In this document: piece after piece, positions 25,901-34,362 of the stretch | Layout of the letters: each line of letters opens with the position of its first letter | Position numbering within the stretch: position 1 is the stretch's first letter | From: Caldicellulosiruptor hydrothermalis 108 | Lineage (GTDB): Bacteria; Bacillota; Thermoanaerobacteria; Caldicellulosiruptorales; Caldicellulosiruptoraceae | Direction of reading: 5' to 3' | Assembly (NCBI RefSeq): GCF_000166355.1 | Contig: NC_014652.1 | Coordinates: forward strand, 2,590,501-2,654,500 | DNA length: 64,000 nucleotides | The notes under the pieces: generated by a model | Databases searched by the model: none | What the model was told of the DNA's origin: nothing | The model's input: only the letters and a program-made list of their open reading frames with translations | Program-made: the position numbers and the translations under genes

Positions 25901-28202
25901 CAGATAAAACTGGCAACTTTTAGTGAAAGGCTAAAGAAATTGAGAGTTTACATCCCTAATAGTTCAGATAAAACAATCAGGCAGGACGCAGAAGAACTTA
26001 AGAAACTGCTGTTTACATCCCTAATAGTTCAGATAAAACATTTCTTCTGGCTTAAAGGTTACTATTACCCCACCAAGTTTACATCCCTAATAGTTCAGAT
26101 AAAACACAAGTGGTTTTAAACTTGAACGAGCAGGTGGCTTTGGTTTACATCCCTAATAGTTCAGATAAAACACTGTTTATTTTTGTTTGCAAGCTGTTTT
26201 TTTGCTTTTCAGTTTACATCCCTAATAGTTCAGATAAAACTCTGTTGCATAATCTCCAGTCAGCAACAAGTCAATAATGTTTACATCCCTAATAGTTCAG
26301 ATAAAACCGAAGCAATAGCTTAGCAATACAAAGCACAGCATAGGTTTACATCCCTAATAGTTCAGATAAAACTATTACCACCTTTACCGTCCCCGGTCCG
26401 TTCCAGAGGTTTACATCCCTAATAGTTCAGATAAAACACTCATCTTTTGTCAGTCTTGGCACATCTTGAACTTCGTTTACATCCCTAATAGTTCAGATAA
26501 AACTTCGAGAAGAGCTCCAAGAACTAGAAGAAGCTGAGAGTTTACATCCCTAATAGTTCAGATAAAACAAACAAGAGCTGATGATTTAGCAACGATGATT
26601 GTAGGTTTACATCCCTAATAGTTCAGATAAAACCCAGTTATAGGCATTCCTTTGCTAATCATTAAATACGTTTACATCCCTAATAGTTCAGATAAAACCA
26701 AGCACCAGAACAACAACAGTTTATGCTTGAAGAGTTTACATCCCTAATAGTTCAGATAAAACTGTTCAAAAGAATCAATAGCAAATTCGCTTCTTAAGAG
26801 TTTACATCCCTAATAGTTCAGATAAAACGTATGTGCTGTAGTTATCACAATATCACTTTTTGTGGTTTACATCCCTAATAGTTCAGATAAAACACTCATA
26901 TCCTAAGAACTCTTCATAAGCAATTCCATTGTTTACATCCCTAATAGTTCAGATAAAACGAATGCATTCTCTGCAACATTCTGAGACATGTCCCGTTTAC
27001 ATCCCTAATAGTTCAGATAAAACATTAAAGAAAGTGTTTAACACGACAATATAATAATTGTTTACATCCCTAATAGTTCAGATAAAACCTTGATGTAAAC
27101 AAAGTATTAGTAGTCTTTAAAGAGTTTACATCCCTAATAGTTCAGATAAAACCATATAAAAGCCCATAGACAATCAATTTTATGCTTAAGTTTACATCCC
27201 TAATAGTTCAGATAAAACAGAATAAGTCCAATTCAAATCCAAACTCTATGAAGCGTTTACATCCCTAATAGTTCAGATAAAACAGAATAAGTCCAATTCA
27301 AATCCAAACTCTATGAAGCGTTTACATCCCTAATAGTTCAGATAAAACAGTATTTTCTTGTTGCAATGTAAGTATCATCATAAGCGTTTACATCCCTAAT
27401 AGTTCAGATAAAACCATCGTGTATTCTCTCTAACTGATGCAGTTTTAATGCGTTTACATCCCTAATAGTTCAGATAAAACTTAATCATTGATGATTTAGG
27501 AGCTGAAAATGAGACGTTTACATCCCTAATAGTTCAGATAAAACTTCTACCGCTCTTCTTCCTTTGCGATAAACAACCCAGTTTACATCCCTAATAGTTC
27601 AGATAAAACAAGCAGAAAGAGCACAAGGTTAAGCGAATAGTGGACAGTTTACATCCCTAATAGTTCAGATAAAACTTAAAAAGCTTTTAGGCTTGCAAGC
27701 CAACAACAAAATGTTTACATCCCTAATAGTTCAGATAAAACTTCTGAAGCTGAATCAAAAATTGGGCAAGCACAATAAGTTTACATCCCTAATAGTTCAG
27801 ATAAAACAGTATCAGATTGGCAAGAAAATACCCAGACTTTGGACGTTTACATCCCTAATAGTTCAGATAAAACCAACAGCAGATAGGCAGACTTTTATCG
27901 TGCTTTGCAGTTTACATCCCTAATAGTTCAGATAAAACCATTGCCTGACTGTAAGCATTAATCACAGCTGCTATGTTTACATCCCTAATAGTTCAGATAA
28001 AACCTTTCTAAAACTTTACCAAACTTCTTGCTAACATACTCGTTTACATCCCTAATAGTTCAGATAAAACTAGCATTTAAGCAAAGCTATGTTTCGTATG
28101 CACAGATGTTTACATCCCTAATAGTTCAGATAAAACAAGAAATCAATCAACGTTACCATAAACGTTGAGAAAAGTTTACATCCCTAATAGTTCAGATAAA
28201 AC
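22996..28202 (-). CRISPR. Type I-B CRISPR array, 80 repeats and 79 spacers
   Basis: The 29-nt repeat begins GTTTACATCCCTAATAG and ends TTCAGATAAAAC on the plus strand. I counted 80 repeats from 22996 to 28174 by position; spacers are about 35-38 nt. In minus orientation the repeat ends GGGATGTAAAC, so the crRNA 5' handle would be ATGTAAAC, like other I-B handles. The transcribed strand is inferred to be minus: a promoter in the right flank reads into the array, the cas operon runs the same way, and the only altered repeat I saw (23129, A to T) is near the left, distal end. Spacers 24927-24963 and 24993-25029 are identical, as are 27219-27254 and 27284-27319. Confidence 0.98.
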
Positions 28203-28406
28203 CCACTAAAATAAAAATTACCTCATTTATTGATATAATTAGATTATAAAGCATTTACAAATTTATTGCAATAAATAAAAGTTTGCAGCAAAGGTATGGT
28301 TGAGAATTGGTTGAAAATGGTATATGTTTTGCAAATGCAGAAACGAGAAGTAATTTAAATAATACATTAAAAATACCCTTTGCTGCAAAATAGTTATATT
28401 TGTTAT
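28203..28406 (-). promoter_or_regulatory. CRISPR leader
   Basis: AT-rich noncoding stretch between the first (newest) repeat and cas2. It contains a promoter reading into the array and a 15-bp inverted pair (28282-28296 and 28374-28389, TACC(C)TTTGCTGCAAA and its complement, one extra base). Leaders of I-B arrays normally lie here and guide spacer integration. Confidence 0.75.
28243..28271 (-). promoter_or_regulatory. Promoter of the CRISPR array
   Basis: On the minus strand TTGCAA (28271-28266), 17 bases, TATAAT (28248-28243). Transcription would begin near 28236, about 34 bases before the first repeat. Confidence 0.7.
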
Positions 28407-28676
28407 TTATAGAATTATTGAGTCATAATTCTTTTCTTGCCCTAATACTTTTTTGTTGCAAACCAGTTTATATTCCATTTCATAGAAGTATACTGAATCT
28501 TCTTCCTTTTCTATCACAGATAAAAGCTCTCTTTTGCATTTTTCAAGCTTTCCAAAAGTAATTTCGCCTTCAAAAACTGAATTTTGAACCCATGTAAAAT
28601 ATTTTTTTAAAATTTTTCTTACTTTATTTACTCTTTTTTCGTTTACATCATATGTGACAATAATGTATATTTTAAA
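28407..28676 (-). CDS. cas2: Cas2 reading frame without an ordinary start codon
   Basis: The minus strand encodes 89 residues with the features of Cas2: IYIIVTYDVNEKRVNKVRKIL at the N terminus (first beta strand with the conserved Asp), YFTWVQNSVFEGEIT, and the tail DSVYFYEMEY. Cas2 is the structural partner of Cas1 in spacer acquisition. The frame is open from TTT at 28676 to TAA at 28407, but TGA at 28679-28677 precedes it and there is no ATG, GTG or TTG before the conserved core. A good AGAAGGG site lies just upstream, so a base change or indel at the start codon is likely, or a sequencing error. Confidence 0.85.
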   Translation of the reverse strand, partial: FKIYIIVTYDVNEKRVNKVRKILKKYFTWVQNSVFEGEITFGKLEKCKRELLSVIEKEEDSVYFYEMEYKLVCNKKVLGQEKNYDSIIL

Positions 28677-28840
28677 TCACATCCCTTCTGAGTCTATAAA
28701 CTTTAAAAGAAAATACTCTTTTTAATTGCAGCTATAACATAAAGCATGTAAAAAGATAAAGTTCAACACATAACCTGGCATCTTTATAAACTTAATAGAA
28801 TTTCTTACAAGATAAATTTTCAACTCTGCTTTTTAATTTA

Positions 28841-29821
28841 TCACCACCATGCTCTCAAAGGCGAATAAATCTGATCTCCTATAAAATGTTTTATAAGCTT
28901 ATAACACTCAAGTCTTATAAATCCTTTATATGACACATTTCTGTTTAGTTGCCTGTGCCGAACTGTAGTTTCAAGTTTGTTTTGAAACTCTTTTAAAAAT
29001 ATCTTCTTCCCTTCTTGATTTAAATAACAATAATTTAAATCTTCATCAAAATGCTCAAGCTCTAACTGACGGTTATTAAGAAGCTTGAATATTACAGTAT
29101 CAACAATTAGTGGTTTAAAAATCTCAGAAATATCAAGGCTGAGGGAAAATCTCTTTTCACTTGGTTCATGTAAAAAACTTATGCTAGGGTCAAGCTGAGT
29201 TTGATAAATTTGAGACAAAGTGTGACTGTAAATCAAGCTGTTTCCAAACGAAATAAGAGCATTGATAGGATTTGTGGGTGGTCTTTTTTCTCTCTTTTCC
29301 ATCGCAAAATCATCTGGCAGGAACTGATTAAATGACTGATAATATATATTGCGAATTCGACCCTCAAGCCCCATCAACTCTGCAATGTTTGATATATTGA
29401 ACCTTCCTTTTTCCCACTCATCCTCGATTGCAATCAAAAAAGCTTCAGCTTCCTTTCTTTCTCTCAAGTTTCGCATCATATGGTATACTGCCGATTCAAC
29501 AAAACAATATGCCAAAAATAACCTCTTTTCTCTATCCAGATAATGAAGTGCTTGTCTTACAACAACATCTCCAGACACATTTTTCTTGCGAGGTAAGAAG
29601 CTTCCTGTATAAAAGCCATAATAGTTGTAAAAATGAAGAATAATCCCATATTGAGAAATATAGTTTAGAGCCTTTGTGTTCAAATCGACTTCTCCAAATA
29701 TGTGAATCTGTTCAACGTTTTCTATATCAATTGCCCTCTTTTCATCACCTATTTCAAAATAAAGGGTATTTTCATGCCTTTTGAGTCTTCCGTTTGAAGT
29801 AAGATATAAGCTCTTTTGCAT
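28841..29821 (-). CDS. cas1: CRISPR integrase Cas1 (type I-B)
   Basis: 326 residues from ATG at 29821, selected because GGGGG lies 10 bases upstream; the longer frame to 29857 overlaps cas4. Cas1 is the metal-dependent integrase that inserts new spacers. The active-site residues can be located: Glu in LMGLEGRIRN, His in SFLHEPSEKRFSL, and Asp/Glu in DISEIFKPLIVD. It directly follows cas4 and precedes the cas2 frame, the standard adaptation block of I-B systems. A gap of about 160 bases without any feature I can name separates it from cas2. Confidence 0.96.
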   Translation of the reverse strand: MQKSLYLTSNGRLKRHENTLYFEIGDEKRAIDIENVEQIHIFGEVDLNTKALNYISQYGIILHFYNYYGFYTGSFLPRKKNVSGDVVVRQALHYLDREKRLFLAYCFVESAVYHMMRNLRERKEAEAFLIAIEDEWEKGRFNISNIAELMGLEGRIRNIYYQSFNQFLPDDFAMEKREKRPPTNPINALISFGNSLIYSHTLSQIYQTQLDPSISFLHEPSEKRFSLSLDISEIFKPLIVDTVIFKLLNNRQLELEHFDEDLNYCYLNQEGKKIFLKEFQNKLETTVRHRQLNRNVSYKGFIRLECYKLIKHFIGDQIYSPLRAWW

Positions 29822-29828
29822 TACAATT

Positions 29829-30356
29829 TTACCCCCAGCAAAACTCAAAATATGCACACGACTTGCAAATCTTTTGTTTTTGTGCAGGTGGCGGAATAGA
29901 TTTTGTTGTAATTTCTTCTATCTCTTTTAAGGCCTGCTTTACCTTTTCTTCATACTCAGGGGTCAGCTTAAGCACCTCTTTTCTTTTTTCTTTCGGATAA
30001 TTGATTATACCTTGCTTTTGAATTCCCTTTTGTTTGAGATAGTAAAGGTAGTACATAACCTGCATTATATCAGCTTCTTTCATTTTACTGCTATATTTTA
30101 CTTCTCTGATACTGCCGTCTGATAAAATATCTATCATGATGAGATTGTCAATCAAGACTTCTTTTGTGTTCTCTTTTGGATACGAATACTCATGTAAGAC
30201 CTTGCCCAGAAGAACTTTGTCTGATGTACTTTCAAAAGTTATGTTTTTGCTGAATAGCCAGAGTTTTCTTTTGCAGATGTAAAGGTAGTTGATTTTTATG
30301 CCTTGAAATTTGATTTCAGAAAATTCTTGTATATCTTCCATTTTGTTCTCACTCAC
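29829..30356 (-). CDS. cas4: CRISPR nuclease Cas4
   Basis: 175 residues. Cas4 is an iron-sulfur RecB-type nuclease that trims prespacers and selects the PAM side. The cluster cysteines are visible: one near the N terminus (YLYICKRKLW) and three at the C terminus (KICKSCAYFEFC). The nuclease motif residues are seen in EYSYPKE, IMIDILSDGSIREVKYSSK (Asp, Glu, Lys) and MQVMYYLYYL. The start at 30356 lies 4 bases after the cas3 stop, so translation is likely coupled. Confidence 0.95.
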   Translation of the reverse strand: MSENKMEDIQEFSEIKFQGIKINYLYICKRKLWLFSKNITFESTSDKVLLGKVLHEYSYPKENTKEVLIDNLIMIDILSDGSIREVKYSSKMKEADIMQVMYYLYYLKQKGIQKQGIINYPKEKRKEVLKLTPEYEEKVKQALKEIEEITTKSIPPPAQKQKICKSCAYFEFCWG

Positions 30357-30360
30357 TTTT

Positions 30361-32706
30361 TTACCATATATCAGATTGTTCCAATCCCTTTGGTGGTATC
30401 AAACCTAATTGGTCATCATATTCGCAATCAAGGATATAAAGCCCTAAATCTTTGTCATAACAGCTTGCTCCGCCTTTGGCAAAAAAGTATGCCGGGGCTG
30501 TAACGGTATATTTTCTGATGGAGGAAATTAATTCCAATTTTTCTATAGACTTTATAGACCTTGAATTTATTTTTTTAAGAGCTTCATTTATTTTTTCGAT
30601 ATTTTTATCAAATATTTCTCTCGGTATGCCAGAAATTGTAACAACATCTCTAAAAATCTTTTGTGCTTCAATTTTTCTATCTGCTCTGAAGCCAAGTTCT
30701 AAAAGTTCATATGCCTTTTTGAATTTACTTATAAAATTGGTACCTGAGAGTGCACCAATATCATATACATATTCATTTAGCTCTTTCTTGTCATATTCTG
30801 TAATTTTATTTCCATCAAATTTTTTCAAAAACACTTCTGTCCTGTCGACAATCTCTTTCTGATAAATTTTTCCGACCCCACTTGGACCTTTGCTCAAAAT
30901 GATAACATTCGGACGTAATTCATTATATGGTCTTTTTCTGTACACCCTCCCCATTCGCTGAAGTAGCGAATCTGCCGAGGCAAGCTCTGTAAACAAGATA
31001 TCATAATCTATGTCAAGTGAAGCCTCTACAAGCTGAGTTGATATTACAATACCGTTTTTTCTCTGATTTGAGATAACAATTTCCTCTTTTTGTCTCTTTT
31101 GCCCCTCTAAAAACCTTGAATGCAAAAGTTCAACAGGAATCTCTTCAAACCTTTTTAGATTTTCCTTTATAACCTGATAAACTTCCTGTGATCTCTTTAC
31201 AGTATTGCATATGACAAGCACATTCTTTTGTTTTGCATATTCAACTATTTCCTCTATGCAGTCTAAAATTGAAAGCTCTTTGATTGAAATAATGTGGGAA
31301 TACCTCTTTTTCAGTTCTTCATCTGAATATGCTTGTACATACTTAGCACAATCTCCAAGATGTTTTAGAATGAGTGGATTAATTGTCGCGCTCATTAAAC
31401 AAAACTTGCCATTCAAGTTTATAATTTCTTCTAAAGTCTTTATTATAATCGCCAAAGATTCTGGTGAGTAGCTCTGCGGTTCATCTATTATAATCTTTGA
31501 GTATAAAAACAATGAATAAACCTTTTCAAATCCCGGCCATTTCAAAGCCGATGTAAAAATCTGGTCTCCTGTTGTAACAATTATTGGAAGACTTAAATTC
31601 TTAGCAAGATCAACGCTATCAAACAGAGCTTCTAACTCTTGATTTTCGCGCTCCAAATTCAAATATTTTTCAAGTAAATATATCATACTATCTGAGTGCA
31701 AAATCCCAACCTTATCCTCGCCAAAGATTTTTGCTAATCTCTCATACATTGCATTGATAGAAACACGAATTGGAAGAGTGTAAATGAGCTTACTTTTGAA
31801 TGCCCAGTTTAGCCCAAACTCTGTCTTCCCACTGCCAGTTGGAGCAAATAAAATTACGTTTTTTTCAGAAAATTCCATCGCCTTTCTCTGAAAATCTTTA
31901 AATCCGGTAAAACTGCACTTGCTCTTCAAATAAACTTCAACCTTTTCAGGGAAATTATTAATCTTTGCCTCTTCTGCACTGATTCCTGCAGAACTTGAAT
32001 GGTCAAGCCTGTGCAAAAGCCCTTTTAAAAAAATTCTAAAAATCACCTTTTTGTCCGAAAGGTCATATGAGTCTTTGAACATCAATTCTCTTAATTGATT
32101 AATTACCCTATAAGTGTAATTCGAACTTTCCACTACTTTATCCCTGTCAGGAACTGAAGGAAGTAACTCTAACAAAGGTTTCAGACTCTGATTTTCTATA
32201 TACTTTGAAACATCATCATTCATGTATTTCTCAAAATATTGAGAACTAAAATCAAAACTTCTATCATGCGAAAATGCAATTGCAAAAAGTAAATTTTGAA
32301 AATCATCACAGGTAATATTGCCTTTTTCAATTTCATCTTCCAAATCGACAAAAGCTATAGATATAAAGTTATGAGGCACCTCCTTAGACAAACCCTTAAC
32401 TTGAGGTACCTCATGCACTTTTGTCTTATCCCTTATTTTTTGCTGAAATTTCGAATTTGCCTTGCCCAAATCATGATATATTATTGCTAATCTTAGAAGA
32501 TACTTGAGCTTCTGATAGTCTATTTGCAGCCTTTTACAACCTTCTTCAATCTCTTCCTTATATTCTTCAAACAGCTTTTCCATGTTATTTAACAAATCCA
32601 TCGTGTGTTGATATATGGTTTGATATTCACTTCCTTTGTCATTTTTAAACCTCTTTGCATAAAGTTCTATACCCTTATAACTATCAATTTTCATACTCCT
32701 CATCAC
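30361..32706 (-). CDS. cas3: CRISPR helicase-nuclease Cas3 (HD plus DExH helicase)
   Basis: 781 residues. The N-terminal HD nuclease domain has IIYHDLGKANSKFQ (His78-Asp79) and AFSHDRSF. The helicase part has Walker A in FAPTGSGKTEFG, a DEPQ box in IIIDEPQSYSPE in place of DEAH, LMSATINP (motif III) and LLQRMGRVYRK (motif VI). Cas3 is recruited by Cascade to cut and unwind target DNA. The start overlaps the end of cas5; ATG at 32694, four codons in, is an equally good start. Confidence 0.96.
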   Translation of the reverse strand: MMRSMKIDSYKGIELYAKRFKNDKGSEYQTIYQHTMDLLNNMEKLFEEYKEEIEEGCKRLQIDYQKLKYLLRLAIIYHDLGKANSKFQQKIRDKTKVHEVPQVKGLSKEVPHNFISIAFVDLEDEIEKGNITCDDFQNLLFAIAFSHDRSFDFSSQYFEKYMNDDVSKYIENQSLKPLLELLPSVPDRDKVVESSNYTYRVINQLRELMFKDSYDLSDKKVIFRIFLKGLLHRLDHSSSAGISAEEAKINNFPEKVEVYLKSKCSFTGFKDFQRKAMEFSEKNVILFAPTGSGKTEFGLNWAFKSKLIYTLPIRVSINAMYERLAKIFGEDKVGILHSDSMIYLLEKYLNLERENQELEALFDSVDLAKNLSLPIIVTTGDQIFTSALKWPGFEKVYSLFLYSKIIIDEPQSYSPESLAIIIKTLEEIINLNGKFCLMSATINPLILKHLGDCAKYVQAYSDEELKKRYSHIISIKELSILDCIEEIVEYAKQKNVLVICNTVKRSQEVYQVIKENLKRFEEIPVELLHSRFLEGQKRQKEEIVISNQRKNGIVISTQLVEASLDIDYDILFTELASADSLLQRMGRVYRKRPYNELRPNVIILSKGPSGVGKIYQKEIVDRTEVFLKKFDGNKITEYDKKELNEYVYDIGALSGTNFISKFKKAYELLELGFRADRKIEAQKIFRDVVTISGIPREIFDKNIEKINEALKKINSRSIKSIEKLELISSIRKYTVTAPAYFFAKGGASCYDKDLGLYILDCEYDDQLGLIPPKGLEQSDIW

Positions 32707-33430
32707 CTATTAAATCAATGATTATATTTTCATCATCTATCATAACCTCTTGGTCAACCATTGCCATTGGATTTAACTGTTCTAATGTTTCAATAAAAAC
32801 TACATCTTTTTTGTCAGTAAATATCCTCAAACCATCTTTGGTCTTTTCATATCTATTGTTGAGTCTGAACCTTATTCCATCAATCATAAGTTTCTCAGCA
32901 GTTGAGCTTTTCAAATACATTCCTATCTCTGGTGGTCTTTTCTTTATATATTTTTTGTACCATACTTTACTTGGCTCAAAAAATTTTACTTCGTCTATTC
33001 TCATCAAATCCTCTTTTCGGCCCAAACCCCAGTAGGAATTTAAGATATTTTCGTATATCCTTTCTAAAACATTTTCTTCAGCATTAACATGAATACATAT
33101 CTGCACATCAACAAGGTTTGTCACATATATAATGCCATTTACCACCCTTGCAGAAACCTCATTTACAACAGGAGCAGTATCATCTTCTCCTCTCAGTCTA
33201 TCAAACTTTATTATCCTTTGAATATCATAAACAACAGAGTTGAATTTACCACAGATGGATACTGCCATTTTGTAATATTTTCCATCTCTTGCACCCAATA
33301 TATTGTGAAGCCATCCTTTCACGGTAGATGGTGGTGGTAGAGGATAAGAGTCTACTATCCCATATGAAAATGGTTTTCTGAAGTTTGCAAAAGGCTGATA
33401 AATCTTAATTTTTAGAAGGCTATTGAGCAT
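32684..33430 (-). CDS. cas5: Cascade subunit Cas5 (type I-B)
   Basis: 248 residues. The RAMP fold shows in the N-terminal LLKIKIYQPFANFRKPFSYG followed by LPPPSTVKGWLHNILG, which is typical of Cas5 in I-B Tneap-type systems. Cas5 caps the 5' handle of the crRNA in Cascade. The gene starts 2 bases after the cas7 stop. Confidence 0.93.
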   Translation of the reverse strand: MLNSLLKIKIYQPFANFRKPFSYGIVDSYPLPPPSTVKGWLHNILGARDGKYYKMAVSICGKFNSVVYDIQRIIKFDRLRGEDDTAPVVNEVSARVVNGIIYVTNLVDVQICIHVNAEENVLERIYENILNSYWGLGRKEDLMRIDEVKFFEPSKVWYKKYIKKRPPEIGMYLKSSTAEKLMIDGIRFRLNNRYEKTKDGLRIFTDKKDVVFIETLEQLNPMAMVDQEVMIDDENIIIDLIGDEEYEN

Positions 33431-33432
33431 CT

Positions 33433-34362
33433 TTAAACTGTCCCCTCTTCATAATATTTTCTTGCTCTTTCTTTCAAATTTTCAAAGAAGTAATCAATTG
33501 TACCGCTTGAAGCTGGTAGAAGCTTTTTGAGCTCTTCTTCATTTGCAAAAAAGCCTTCTAATATTCCTAATAGAGTGTAATCAAAGACCTTCTTGCCATT
33601 TGGTAGTGTCAGCTCACATGTGCTATGAAGCAGCCTTGGGTCAATTGCATAGGCTGAATCTTCTTTTATAATTCTAATTCTATTTAAGAAAAACGGATTT
33701 TTTATTGGATAAAGACCACCTATAGCAAAAAGCGGACTTAAATTTTCTCTTCTTCCCTTGATTTCTCTGCTCAAAAACTTTATTGCATCAAATAAGCTAT
33801 AAAGCCTCTTAAGTTTTTCATCAGCTGATATCTCATCAACTACCTCTCCTTTTTCATCAAAATCCTTGCCCAGTCTGTCTAAGTCAATTGCCACTGTATA
33901 GGTATATAAGGATTTGTGCTGCTCAAGCTGATATGGATTTGGATTAGTATTTGCTCTTTTTGCTAAATTTAAGTTTGTAGCAAACTCTATGTCGTTTTTG
34001 TACTCTTCCAAAGACACGGCTGGAGTAATTTTCACAACTGCTGTTCGTGTTTGCGCATTTTGACCTTGCCCTGAAGTTTTCATGTAACCAAACAAGTCTA
34101 TCTCTGGATACTCAGCAATTGTTGCTTCTTTTTTAAATTGAACTACCTGTTCGTCACCTGTTACTGGAGTTTCCTTAATACCTGCATTTTCTAACATAAA
34201 TTTGTACTTTTCAAATCTCAAAGCCTGTCGTGACATGTAGGTGTATATCTTATTTTCTCTTGTAAGTTTTTTAAGCTCAGAGATGTTCCCCAAGCTCTCT
34301 CCATAGTTTAAGCTCATTGCCTCAAACACAACTGTAATTGTAATTCCTGCATTTTTATTCAT
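33433..34362 (-). CDS. cas7: Cascade backbone subunit Cas7 (Cst2/DevR type)
   Basis: 309 residues from ATG at 34362, which follows GAGGAGG; an earlier in-frame start at 34380 is less likely. The N terminus (ITITVVFEAMSLNYGE, then YTYMSRQALRF) is the Cst2/DevR signature. Cas7 polymerises along the spacer part of the crRNA. The start overlaps the cas8b stop (34355-34362). Confidence 0.93.
   Translation of the reverse strand: MNKNAGITITVVFEAMSLNYGESLGNISELKKLTRENKIYTYMSRQALRFEKYKFMLENAGIKETPVTGDEQVVQFKKEATIAEYPEIDLFGYMKTSGQGQNAQTRTAVVKITPAVSLEEYKNDIEFATNLNLAKRANTNPNPYQLEQHKSLYTYTVAIDLDRLGKDFDEKGEVVDEISADEKLKRLYSLFDAIKFLSREIKGRRENLSPLFAIGGLYPIKNPFFLNRIRIIKEDSAYAIDPRLLHSTCELTLPNGKKVFDYTLLGILEGFFANEEELKKLLPASSGTIDYFFENLKERARKYYEEGTV

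Noticed and set aside
23238-27923. Several open frames inside the array with repeated FTSLIVQIK or VYIPNSSDK peptides
   Set aside because: They are translations of the CRISPR repeats and spacers; the peptide repeats follow the DNA repeat, and there are no ribosome binding sites.
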